This document shows positions 11,353 to 21,010 of a DNA stretch of 64,000 nt, one piece after another; within the stretch, counting starts at the first letter, position 1, and each line of letters begins with the position of its first letter. The translations under genes and the position numbers were made by a program. The notes under the pieces are model-generated. The model was not told where the DNA came from, made no database searches, and was given only the letters and a program-made list of their open reading frames with translations. This DNA comes from Pinus tabuliformis (lineage: Eukaryota; Streptophyta; Pinopsida; Pinales; Pinaceae): positions 945,994,327 to 946,058,326 of the forward strand of contig CM062817.1 of assembly GCA_031772625.1 (NCBI GenBank), written 5' to 3'.

Positions 11353-11777
11353 ACTCGTTCCTCAAAAGACGAGTCTTATTTAAGCTCTTTTCATCTGACT
11401 CGTAAAATATGAAAAGATTGCTAAGTTTTTGCCTTCCAGCTCGTTAAAGCGACCGGAAGTGCTATCCCTCCCCTAGATTTTAATCTTTTTGTACCTGAGG
11501 GATTATTGCACAAAAAGATCGAGCGCTTGTTTTGTTCGGCTCGTTAAAACTATCGAAAATTCATCCCTTCTGTATTGTTTTATACTTTTTCGGACTTAAT
11601 GGATTAGATGACGAAAAAGGAATTTCAGAGTTAACTTTAGTACCTTTTCAAACTCTCTAAAAATGAAAAGGACCGAGTTATCTTTGTCGTTAGGCTCGTT
11701 AAAAAATTAATAGCGACAAACTTGTCTTTAGACGAGAACGAGTTTCACTATCGCTAGGCTCGTTAAAACATAGCGAT
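11353..11777. repeat. Array of small hairpins with shared loop motif (T1-A)
   Basis: About nine inverted repeats in 425 bp. Stems: 11353-11358/11369-11374, 11387-11394/11409-11416, 11433-11437/11455-11459, 11483-11492/11510-11519, 11520-11524/11539-11543, 11585-11592/11612-11619, 11643-11650/11664-11671, 11683-11689/11714-11720, 11750-11756/11771-11777. Many loops contain or border [AG]CTCGTTAAAA or a close variant. The array is kept in copies B (17014-17439) and C (37205-37629). Function unknown. Confidence 0.75.
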
Positions 11778-12920
11778 GGGTTTGCCCGAAGGGAAAATTA
11801 TAGAAAAAGCATATGTTATCCTCCTCAAGCTTGACAAAAATAAAGAGGTACTGGTCAGCAATGACTGGGGAAAAATTGGGAAGAAACTCAAAGAATCTTT
11901 ATTGGTAGCAGGTCGCTCTTGAACTTGACACTTCCACTCCGTGCCTGAGTCGGGTTGGGTTGTTTCATTCACCGGTCACATCACCATGGTCACGCCATAC
12001 CATCCACATTTGGGGTAAATGCTACCGATCCATCACATAAGTGTCGCCGACATGTTCAAGAGAAGTCATCCAGAGAAGTCACCCGTGTTCCATCCACTAC
12101 CATACATTATACTTCATTCCTTCATGACCGCCATCCTGAACCATATATCATCAGATCGTTTTCACCTCCATCAAAATCATTTGCTCCGTTCCGTGTCATT
12201 GATGTGGGATTCATCAAGGCCCTTCTTTGACGGATCGCTTCTTGTCGACATCAGCTCATTATCCGAGAAGTTGATCTAGGAACACCCCATTCAGTACTTT
12301 GAAGCTTGCATGCCTCAATGGCAAGTTTCTCACTTCCGGCGACAGGTATACATCAATGACCTTCGACCGAAAGATTTTGCGTGGTGTTCGACGCCAATTC
12401 CTTTATTCACACCACGTGAATTCTACTGTAGTACCTTGAGGGTCATCATCCTTATCGGTGATTCCTCTCGCGCTTTTTAACAGTTTACATCATCGACTGG
12501 TAATCAAGCGATGTCTTTCCATGTTCGACTTCAAAACATTTCTCACATGGATCGACTTGTACTTCGAGTGAAGATCGGACGAGATTGAAGACCCCGGATC
12601 TAGTTTCATCCATCCGGGCTGCGATATATATTCAAGAAAAATAAAGACATTGACATGTACAACATTGCAACACAGATAATCATCCTACCAAAAGGATGAT
12701 GACTTCATCAGAATCATCAGTCTACCATGAAACAATTGTCTGTCCTATGTACATAAAAATGAATTTATAAAGCTGAGCATGGGAATGCCCGCCTCAGCTA
12801 GATCATGAAAGGAGTATGAAGATAATGTATTGTATTGTATCTTATTACAGGTCTCCTCCCAGCATTGAAAGAACTTCGGATCCTCCTAATAAAGCATTTC
12901 ACCCGATAAACGGCCTCATA
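11778..12920. other. 3' non-coding region of T1-A
   Basis: No supported gene. Frames at 11763-12279 are short and are repeated in the other copies only because the DNA is. It contains a hairpin near 12685-12710 (ATCATCCT, six-base loop, AGGATGAT) at which copies B and C show rearrangement breakpoints. Confidence 0.55.
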
Positions 12921-12934
12921 CTTTAGGGGGCAAC
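12921..12934 (+). other. Polypurine tract of T1-A
   Basis: CTTTAGGGGGCAAC directly precedes the 3' LTR start TGTTATAG. Its G-rich run is the expected plus-strand primer. The inverted equivalent lies at 15857-15870 beside the LTR of copy B. Confidence 0.75.
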
Positions 12935-13974
12935 TGTTATAGACATTTTTGTGCCTTACAGCTCTAAGCATGAAATGTCCATAAACCAAGGGATCCTAAG
13001 TCCCTAAAAGTGTTGTTCCTACCCCTAGAGGAACAAGGTCAACCAACTACAGCTTCTCCCAGAAGTTCTCCACCAGAAACTGCTCAGAATCAGTCAAATC
13101 AGGATCATTTCAGTTGCTCCACTAGCCAGCTGCGTTGCATAGCACCCCAGTACACTAGCTAGGTGCGTTCCAATGCACCTAAATGCACTACCAGGGTGCG
13201 CTGAGCGGGAAATGACAAATGGCAGTGTCATTCCGCGAGGTGGACAGACAATGGAAGCTTCCAGAATCTTCCTCAATGAGACTTGCCTCACTGAGTTCGA
13301 CCAAGGATGAGTAAGAGGCTCTCAGTCTCTAAGTGGAAGCAAGAACTGACAGAGAGAAGCCACAAGTCAAATCATAAGCTGACTCATCCTCTCTGCATAC
13401 ATCTATATATGGATCCCTCATCCCAGAGATCCAGGAGGCTGGAATTTTGTACTTTGCAGAGAATTGCTGTTGGTTTTGAGATTGAGATCAGTACATTGGG
13501 TGATTTATGCTTTGTTGGAGGTGAAGAAGGGATTCCTTTGCTGGGAGGTTGATGCTGGATCGGGACTCACTTGGTTGTATCTCATCCTGGATCTTCTTGT
13601 TATATCAATAAAACTATTTGAGTTTCTCCTACATGTTTGTGTATCAATGATGTTTGTTATATATGCATGTTTAGCTTAAATCTGATCCTAAGCTATTTAT
13701 GAATGTAAATCCATGTCTTTGTGTAGTTTTCCTCTTCTGTGATCTTGCAGGAACTTGGTGTAGCTGGGCGAGTGAAGGAGCAGGTAGCTGGAAGCTGTCA
13801 AAGAGGAGAGAGATTGGATCAAAGGATTAGTGCAAGACACAGGTTAGTTCATCCTATTCCTCTTCATTTAGAGTTCATAAAGAAGAATACGAAAGTAGTT
13901 TTCCTTGTTTGTTGCTAAGGCACTGTCACACCTTAGTAGGATAGGGGTGTTCTGAGTAGACACTTTTCCCAAGA
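12935..13974 (+). repeat. 3' LTR of T1-A (1040 bp)
   Basis: Starts TGTTATAG next to the polypurine tract and ends CCCAAGA (CCCAACA in other copies). The two other complete LTRs (14817-15856 and 39316-40355) are also 1040 bp. A TATATAT at 13404-13410 is a plausible TATA box, giving a U3 of about 470 bp. U3 carries repeated GTGCGTT/AACGCAC motifs near 13140-13200. Open frames inside are not kept in frame between copies and are not genes. Confidence 0.9.
13404..13410 (+). promoter_or_regulatory. Putative TATA box in the T1 LTR
   Basis: TATATAT in the middle of the LTR, about 470 bp from its start; also present, inverted, in the other full LTRs (near 15383 and 39882). Transcription would then begin some 30 bp downstream. 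No other promoter element is recognised. Confidence 0.4.
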
Positions 13975-13980
13975 ACAAAA

Positions 13981-14017
13981 TGGCAACTCCACTGGGGATC
14001 GAACCCAGAATCTCTTG
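13981..14017 (-). other. Primer site extended into tRNA T-arm sequence
   Basis: After the LTR end and the usual spacer, the 18-nt primer site (13981-13998) does not continue into the T1 leader as in other copies. It continues as the complement of a tRNA T-arm: on the minus strand CTGGG, the loop TTCGATC and CCCAG precede the acceptor strand and CCA. Six to nine further bases could be the variable region. This looks like a DNA copy of the primer tRNA 3' end, not a tRNA gene, because the 5' half is absent. Confidence 0.7.
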
Positions 14018-14096
14018 AAACTCTCCAAATGATCCTTTTGGTAGGATGATTATCTGTGCTACAATGCTGTACATGAACGCCCCTATAGCTACACGC
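14018..14096. other. Filler between head-to-head LTRs with a T1 internal scrap
   Basis: Bases 14031-14074 match, in inverted orientation, the T1 internal stretch beginning at the CATCCT...AGGATG hairpin (compare 38651-38692). The flanking bases are unassigned. Such filler is typical of end joining or template switching. Confidence 0.6.
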
Positions 14097-14114
14097 TCCC
14101 CAGTGGAGTCGCCA
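14097..14114 (-). other. Inverted T1 primer binding site
   Basis: The complement of TGGCGACTCCACTGGGGA, adjoining the truncated inverted LTR at 14123. Read on the minus strand, only GCGTGT of the normal leader follows before the sequence departs from T1. Confidence 0.8.
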
Positions 14115-14122
14115 ATTTTTTT

Positions 14123-14785
14123 TCGGGAAAAGTGTCTATTCAGAACGACCCTATCCCGCTGGGTTGTGACAGAGACCTCAGAAACAAACAGGGAAAACTA
14201 CTCTTGTATTCTCCTTTATAAACTATAAACAAAGATGATTAAGATGAACCGACCTGTGTCTTGCGCTGGTTGTTCGATCCAGTCTCTCTTCTCTTTGCCA
14301 GCTTCCAATGAGCTGCTCCCTCACTTGCCTAGCATCACAAAGTTCCTGCAAGTTCACAGAAGAGAGAAACTACACAAAGACATGGATTTATGTTCAAAAA
14401 AAGCTTAGGATCAGATTTAAGCTAAACATACAAATATAACACACATCAAATATACAAGCATGTAGGAGAAACTCAAGTAGTTTTATTGATAAAACAAGAA
14501 GATCTAGGAGGAGTTACAACCAATGATTCCTGATCCAGCATCAACCTCCCAGCATAGAATCCCTTCTTCACCTCCAACAAAGCATAAATCACCCAATACT
14601 CTGATATCTATCACAAAACCAACAACAATTCTCTGCAATGTACAAAATTCCCGCCTCCTGGATCTCTTGGTGAGGGATCCATATAGAGATGTATGCAAAG
14701 AGGATGAGTCAGCTCATGAATTGATTAGTGGCTTCTCTCTGTCAGTTCTTGCTTCCACTTGGAGACTGAGAGCCTCTTACTCATC
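14123..14785 (-). repeat. Truncated, diverged T1-type LTR (inverted)
   Basis: Matches the R-U5 side of the 1040-bp LTR in inverted orientation but with many more substitutions than the other LTRs share. It stops at 14785, where the full LTR at 14817 continues into U3. Bases 14786-14816 are unassigned. It may come from an older copy or another subfamily. Confidence 0.7.
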
Positions 14786-14816
14786 ACTAGTTTAATTATG
14801 TGATGGATCATTTTGT

Positions 14817-15856
14817 TGTTGGGAAAAGTGTCTACTCAGAACGCCCCTATCCCACTAAGGTGTGACAGTGCCTTAGCAACAAATAAGGAAAACTACTTCC
14901 GTATTCTTCTTTATGAACTGTAAATGAAGAGGAATAGGATGAACTAACCTGTGTCTTGCGCTAATCCTTTGATCCAATCTCTCTCCTCTTTGACAGCTTC
15001 CAGCTACCTGCTCCTTCACTCGCCCAGCTACACCAAGTTCCTGCAAGATCACAGAAGAGGAAAACTACACAAAGACATGGATTTACATTCATAAATAGCT
15101 TAGGATCAGATTTAAGCTAAACATTCATATATAAGAAAACATCATTGATACACAAGCATGTAGGAGAAACTCAAATAGTTTTATTGATATAACAAGAAGA
15201 TCCAGGAGGAGATACAACCAAGTGAGTCCCGATCCAGCATCAACCTCCCAGCAAAGGAATCCCTTCTTCACCTCCAACAAAGCATAAATCACCCAATGCA
15301 CTGATCTCAATCTCAAAACCAACAGCAATTCTCTGCAAAGTACAAAATTCCAGCCTCCGGATCTCTGGGATGAGGGATCCATATATAGATGTATGCAGAG
15401 AGGATGAGTCAGCTTATGATTTGACTTGTGGCTTCTCTCTGTCAGTTCTTGCTTCCACTTGGAGACTGAGAGCCTCTTACTCATCCTTGGTCGAACTCAG
15501 TGAGGCAAGTGTCATTGAGGAAGATTCTGGAAGCTTCCATTGTCTGTCCACCTCGCGGAATGACACTGCCATTTGTCATTTCCCGCTCAGCGCACCCTGG
15601 TAGTGCATTTAGGTGCGTTGCAACGCACCTAGCTAGTGTACTAGGGTGCTATGCAACGCAACTGGCTAGTGGAGCAGCTGAAATGATCCTGATTTGACTG
15701 ATTCTAAGCAGTTTCTGGTAGAGAACTTATGGGAGAAGCTGTAGTTGGTTGACCTTGTTCCTCTAGGGGTAGGAACAACACTTTTAGGGACTTAGGATCC
15801 CTTGGTTTATGGACATTTCATGCTTAGAGCTGTAAGGCACAAAAATGTCTATAACA
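14817..15856 (-). repeat. 3' LTR of T1-B (1040 bp)
   Basis: Inverted LTR, starting TGTTGGG and ending ATAACA in plus coordinates, next to an inverted polypurine tract (GTTGCCCCCTAAAG). It contains a perfect 20-bp palindrome at 15611-15630, which is imperfect in the other two LTRs. Confidence 0.9.
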
Positions 15857-18367
15857 GTTGCCCCCTAAAGTATGAGGCCGTTTATCGGGTGAAATGCTTT
15901 ATTAGGAGGATCCGAAGTTCTTTTAATGCTGGGAGGAGACCTGTAATAAGATACAATACAATACATTATCTTCATACTGCTTTCATGATCTAGCTGAGGC
16001 GGGCATTCCCATGCTCAGCTTTATAAATTCATTTTTATGTACATAGGACAGACAATCGTCTAATGGTAGACTGATGATTCTGATGAAGCCATCATCCTTT
16101 TGGTAGGATGATTATCTGTGCTGCAATGTTGTACATGTCAATGTCTATATTTTTCTTGAATATATATCGCAGCCCGGATGGATGAAACTAGATCCGGGGT
16201 CTTCAATCTCGCCCGATCTTCACTCGAAGTACAAGTCGATCCATGTGAGAAATGTTTTGAAGTCGAACATGGAAAGACATCGCTTGATTACTAGTCGATG
16301 ATGTAAACTGTTAACAAGCACGAGAGGAATCACCGATAAGGATGATGACCCTCAAGGTACTGCAGTACAATTCACGTGGTGTGAATAAAGGACTTGGCGT
16401 CGAACACCACGCAAAATCTTTCGGTCAAAGGTCATTGATGTATACCTGTCGCCGGAAGTGAGAAACATGCCATTGAGGCATGCAAGCTTCAAAGTACTGA
16501 ATGGGGTGTTCCTAGATCAAATTCTTGGATAATGAGCTGATGTTGACAAGAAGCGATCCGTCAAAGGAGGGCCTTGATGAATCCCACATCAATGACACGG
16601 AACGGAGCAAATGATTTTGATGGAGGTGAAAACGATCTGATGATATATGGTTCAGGATGGCGGTCATGAAGGAATGAAGTATAATGTATGGTAGTGGATG
16701 GAACACGGGTGACTTCTCTAGATGACTTCTCTTGAACATGTCGGCGACACTTATGTGATGGATCAGTAGCATTTACCCCAAATGTGGATGGTATGGTGTG
16801 ACCATGGTGATGTGACCGGTGAATGAAACAACCCAACCCGACTCAGGCACGGAGTGGAAGTGTCAAGTTCAAGACAGACTTGCTACCAATAAATATTCTT
16901 TGAATTTCTTCCCAATTTTTCCCCAGTCATTGCTGACCAGTACCTCTTTATTTTTGTCAAGCTTGAGGAGGATAACATATGCTTGTTCTATAATTTGCCC
17001 TTCGGGCAAACCCATCGCTATGTTTTAACGAGCCTAGCGATACTGAAACTCGTTCTCGTCTAAAGACAAGTTTGTCGCTATTAATTTTTTAACGAGTATA
17101 ATGACAAAGATAACTCGGTCCTTTTCATTTTTAGAGAGTCTAAAAAGTTACGTAAAGTTAACTCCGAAATTCCTTTTTCTTCATCTAATCCCTTAAGTCT
17201 GAAAAAGTATAAAACAATACAGAAGGGATGAATTTTCGATAGTTTTAATGAGCCGAACAAAACAAGCGCTCGATCTTGTTGTGCAATAATCCCTCAGGTC
17301 CAAAAATATTAAAATCTAGAGGAGGGATAGCACTTCCGGTCGATTTAACGAGTTGGAAGGCCAAAACTCGACAATCTTTTCATATTTTACGAGTCAGATG
17401 AAAAGAGCTTAAAGAAGACTCGTCTTTTGAGGAACGAGTGATAAAATGGGTAGCAGCTAATTCCAGGTAAGGGTTGGAATTTTCCAATCATGGCAGTGTC
17501 ACAAGGATGGCTAGTGAAATTACTCTTCGCAGCTGTTCCTCAAAATGGGTAAACAATCAAATGGAGGTGAATGATCGGCCAATGGAAAAGCGGAGGTGAC
17601 GGTGCAAACACGACCAAGGCTTTAATGGCTGATAATGCTACATTCATGGTGGTTATTTACCGTAGGAAAGTTCATTTTTTAACGAGCTTAAACGCGGATT
17701 GAAACACTTGCTCGGTCTTATGTTTATTTTTTAACGAGCATGAACTATGTGCTAAAACTGCTCGATTAGATGGTCTTGTTTTGATTTTTTACCATAAATA
17801 GCTTCGTCTTTCCAAAGATAGTACTGTATTTTCAACTGCTTCATCAAACTAGTTAGAAATGAACAACATTTGCTTGAAAATGAGATTAAAACGCTAATAT
17901 TCTACTTTGAACTACGTAAAAAGAAATTAAAAAGTGTTTTTACCTCTCATTTTACCATTTCATTTGAACTTGGTTTGTTGGAGCTTTGGAGGTGCCTTTT
18001 CCCCCTTGATTTTCATCAGCTGATTTCGAGAGATTCTGTGGACGATTCTCGTCGCCGTCTGGACCAGGTAGGAGCTAAACCTGAGCTCTTTCATTTCATG
18101 GTTTCCTTTTTGCATTTGGTGCTTCATTCTCTGCTTTTCTGAGCCCCTGGTGTTTGATGGGTTCGTTCTGCCATCAACGCACCCTGGGTACATCGAAACC
18201 TATGCTGAATGTTGGCCAGTATGAAGGCAGTTTGACATTCAACGCAGGTGGAACACTGATGCAGGTGCGTTGGGCGCAGAAAAGGAATTTGTTGCACAGT
18301 TTTTGATGAAAATTTTTGCCTGTTTCTCATCAAAATCAGGATCTAACTCCTCTCTTGTTTGTTTTTC
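15857..18367. other. 3' non-coding region of T1-B, including hairpin array
   Basis: The inverted equivalent of 10423-12934. The hairpin array occupies 17014-17439. No coding sequence is supported. The antisense gene's possible first exon ends at 18067 (GT at 18068), and its first intron runs to the AG at 18368-18369. Confidence 0.6.
17014..17439. repeat. Hairpin array (T1-B)
   Basis: Inverted counterpart of 11353-11777. End stems are ATCGCTA/TAGCGAT (17014-17020/17035-17041) and ACTCGT/ACGAGT (17418-17423/17434-17439). Loops keep TTTTAACGAG-type sequence, the complement of the CTCGTTAAAA motif. Confidence 0.7.
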
Positions 18368-18384
18368 AGAGATCTCGGAGAAAG

Positions 18385-19618
18385 ATGACCCTTACATGGC
18401 GAGAACGAGAACATGAAGAAGAGGACATGATTGCCCTACATGATCTGGTTACAGTGAACGCGCTGCGGAACTATGGCTGCTGAAGTTCTTCCGCATCTCT
18501 AGCATGAGACAGCAGATCAACCTACTGCAGTATTTTCTCGATGCTCAGGATCCTATCAATCAAGTTTTCCAGATTAGGGGCAAATCTATCACCTTGACTG
18601 CAGTAGACATTTACTTCTTGACTGGATTGTCGAGGCGGGGTGCCCCCATTTCTTTGTCAGGTTCGGCCCGAGGGAGTGACTCTGTGAGAGATTATGTCCG
18701 CCAGTATTGCAGGGAAGGATCTCAGCCGAGTAAAGACGGCAATATCATCATCCGTGATGTCACTGACAGGTCCCTTAGGTCTATCCTGTTTACTTTTGGT
18801 AGGATGGACGGTAGCGCGTCCCTTCATGTAGCCAACAGATCCTATATGCAGCATGCCTTGGAATGTCTCCAACCGAAAATATTCAACTGGTGCGATGCAG
18901 TACTTCTTGTGATGAAAAATTAGTTGACCAAGATAAAGGACAGGAGGTTGAAGAACTTTGGGTTTGGTTCTATTTTGACCGCCTTTGCCTTGGAGAAGAT
19001 ACCACTGATGCAGCCGCAGTACATTGCACTCGACATACCTTCTCCTACTGAACCACGTATGCAGAGATGGGTTGACCATATGTCTAGGCATGCTGGCCAG
19101 TCTTAGATTTCATTTTCTGATACCTTCTTCAGGTGGTTTGATCGTTAGGAGATGGCTTATGCCGAGTATCCATATGCTGGGATGGACTTCCGGGGTGATC
19201 TAGATTTAGTACTGCCGGATGGCGAGCAGTGGGGCGCTATTGGTAAAATCTTTGACCATATCACTGTTTACTGTTTTTATTTATAATGACCTTGTGCTTT
19301 ATTCTATCAAGACTTTAATCAAACTCATGTGTACATGCAGATGTTGGTCCTGTTCGTCCAGTAGTTCGCCTGAGAGTGCCAGCCGTTGCCCCAGCAGGAG
19401 AGGCCGCCGGGAGGGTTATTATTCGTGACCTTGATGTGGCTGAGACTCTCACAGCTGTGTAGGAGCAGGTTGAGAGCCTTACTCTCGGTATCCCAGATGT
19501 GAGGATCGACGAGCTACCTTTGCAGTTACAGCGGCATACTACTGGTGTGCCTAGACGATGGACTCGTCTCTTACGCATGATCGCACAGGCTGTGACTTGC
19601 TATCACGAGCATCATTAG
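18385..19618 (+). pseudogene. Antisense-type spliced gene of T1-B (broken)
   Basis: Same gene as at 9174-10407, reading plus because the element is inverted. Exon 2 runs 18385-19242, the intron 19243-19340 (GT...ATGCAG), exon 3 19341-19618. Here exon 2 shows DLVLPDGEQWGAIG at its end, which copy A lost by a 1-base deletion. This copy has its own breaks: a frameshift near 18478 and TAG codons near 18921, 19105, 19147 and 19460. The intron boundaries are the same in all three copies. Possible plant-mobile-domain-like protein; function unproven. Confidence 0.6.
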
Positions 19619-19789
19619 ACTAGGGTGCCCCCTAGCATTTTGAGTTTTTGGGTCATGTGACCGATTTTGTCTTGGTTACAGAACATTATATGTAAACCAT
19701 AAACAGCTATATATATATTTTGATTTTCGGGGCTTTATTCCGGTTGAGCTATATGATCCACATGTAAAACATTGATGATGTGTTTCTTT

Positions 19790-20215
19790 TTATAAATGTT
19801 GCAAATGTCTATCTAACACATAGTTTGCTAATGAGTCGGTTAATGTGTTTAAGTTTCTGGAAATATGTTGGTATTGAATAAGATCAAATTGTCTTTCCAA
19901 AATCTTAACCCTTAGGAACATGCAATAAATAGCTGGGTTTCGGACGGAATATATACCATTAAGTTGTAGTATTACGAGCTGTGAGTCTAGCCTGACGATT
20001 AGTCGGCGTATACCATGAGTGATGGCATCAGAGAGAAGTTCTATCAACGCACTGTATTCAATGATATTGTTTGTTGATCGACCAATACATACACCTCTGA
20101 AACTTACTAACTCGCCGCTTGGATCAAAAATGGCCCAGGCTGCGGAGGACAGGTTCTGCGAACTACGACTTGCTCCGTCAGCATATCCAACACATGGTTC
20201 CAATAGGTTTGACAT
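19790..20215 (-). CDS. Second RNase H (aRNH type) of T1-B, open
   Basis: Open frame of 141 codons from the ATG at 20215, placed directly after an acceptor-like TTTATTGCAG. It has the RNase H signature residues: Asp in YADGAS, Glu in NIIEYSALIEL, Asp in VRLDSQ, and His/Asp in QHISRNLNTLTDSLAN. It is the only uninterrupted copy of this gene in the window, yet the rest of T1-B's pol is missing, so it probably survives by chance. Role in the family: RNase H activity supplied apart from the decayed RNase H attached to RT. Confidence 0.75.
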   Translation of the reverse strand: MSNLLEPCVGYADGASRSSQNLSSAAWAIFDPSGELVSFRGVCIGRSTNNIIEYSALIELLSDAITHGIRRLIVRLDSQLVILQLNGIYSVRNPAIYCMFLRVKILERQFDLIQYQHISRNLNTLTDSLANYVLDRHLQHL

Positions 20216-20303
20216 CTGCAATAAATGTAAAAAGGTGGATTACTTGACCAAAACAAACACTCTTAGCGAAAACAAAAATATAACAAAAGCATATTGGTTA
20301 CTA

Positions 20304-20990
20304 CTAGGCATAGTAACGCTTGAGGTACAACCCATTACGAGGTTGCGCCAGTGGAATCCCGTCGTAATCCATCAACTCGTAGGCTCCCTTTGCTAACACC
20401 CGCTTAACAATGTAGGGGCCCATCCATAAAGAGTTAAATTTACCTTCTCCCAATTTATCGGATTCTTGGTCGTAAAGCAGGACCAAGTCACCTTACGAGA
20501 AGACACGGGGTTTGACATTTTTGTCGAACTGCGCCTTGACTCGTTTCTTATGGGCTTCGTTAGCCAACGCGGCGTCACGACGGGTTTCATCCAATTGGAT
20601 TAATTCCAAGAAACGAGCCTCTTCTTCTGAAGTTCCGGGGAGGAGATCGATTGCGAGTTTAAGAGACGAAATTTCGCACTGGACTGGTAAGACTGCTTCC
20701 AGGCCATATACCAGTTGGAAGGGTGTGAACCCGGTCGCATTCCTTACCGATGTTCGGTAAGCCCACAAGGCTGAGTACAGGATTAGGTGCCACCTTCTTT
20801 TGTGAACTCTGATCATCCTTTGCAACATGCGCTTCAGGAACTTGTTGATCGCTTCAACTTGTTCGTTGGCGTGCGGATAATACGGAGTAGAGCTGTCGTG
20901 AGACAATCCTACTTTGGCAGCTAATTCGAGCATCATGTGATTGCAAAAATGTGATCCATGATCTGTGATTATAGCCTGTGGTACGCCGAA
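20304..20990 (-). pseudogene. Integrase C-terminal part of T1-B
   Basis: Reading from 20990 downward it begins inside the integrase core just before TDHG, keeps the region with the catalytic Glu (EQVEAINK), and includes the C-terminal GPYIV...GAYEL...LKRYY segment with its TAG at 20304. A TAA near 20493 breaks the frame. Upstream pol is absent because of the joint at 20990. Confidence 0.85.
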
Positions 20991-21000
20991 AATGGCGACT
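20981..21000. other. Microhomology joint between T1-B integrase and T1-C primer site
   Basis: Inverted integrase sequence runs to GTACGCCGAA and then enters the primer site. The uninterrupted integrase complement would read TCTGGCGACT, and the primer site reads AATGGCGACT. The eight bases TGGCGACT are common to both parents and sit at the joint. Confidence 0.8.
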
Positions 21001-21010
21001 CCACTGGGGA
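20993..21010 (+). other. Primer binding site of T1-C
   Basis: TGGCGACTCCACTGGGGA followed by the normal leader start GCGTGTCTAG, but not preceded by an LTR. Confidence 0.85.

Larger units (their letters stand above)
1..13974 (+). mobile_element. Tat/Ogre-like Ty3/gypsy retrotransposon, copy T1-A
   Basis: Nearly complete LTR retrotransposon; only the outer part of its 5' LTR lies before the window. Order seen: LTR end (1-59), primer binding site (66-83), leader, gag-protease, in-frame UAG, RT-RNaseH-integrase, second RNase H, antisense spliced gene, hairpin-rich 3' region, polypurine tract, 1040-bp 3' LTR. The internal part is about 12.9 kb, so the whole element is about 15 kb. Tat/Ogre affinity comes from the size, the primer site, the integrase C-terminus (GPYIV...GAYEL...LKRYY) and the extra RNase H. 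Coding parts carry several stops and a frameshift, so this copy is not autonomous. Confidence 0.9.
14817..20990 (-). mobile_element. T1-B, 3' half of a T1 element on the minus strand
   Basis: Complete 3' LTR (14817-15856), polypurine tract, hairpin-rich 3' region, antisense gene (here reading plus), second RNase H and the last third of integrase. It ends abruptly at about 20990 within integrase, at the joint with T1-C. No gag, protease or RT is present. It lies head to head with T1-A. Confidence 0.9.

Noticed and set aside
11353-11777. CRISPR array
   Set aside because: Stems differ in sequence, there are no fixed-length spacers, and the context is a plant retrotransposon.
11955-12279. Two overlapping ~90-codon frames conserved in all T1 copies
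   Set aside because: They overlap in different frames over one non-coding stretch and are equally similar in each frame, so conservation is that of recent repeats.
13307-13679. Open frames inside the T1 LTRs (also 15125-15484 and 39588-40007)
   Set aside because: Reading frames shift between the three LTRs although the DNA is similar, so there is no sign of protein selection.
13981-14017. A tRNA gene on the minus strand
   Set aside because: Only the T-arm and 3' acceptor strand are present; D-arm, anticodon arm and 5' acceptor strand are missing. Read as a copied primer tRNA end instead.
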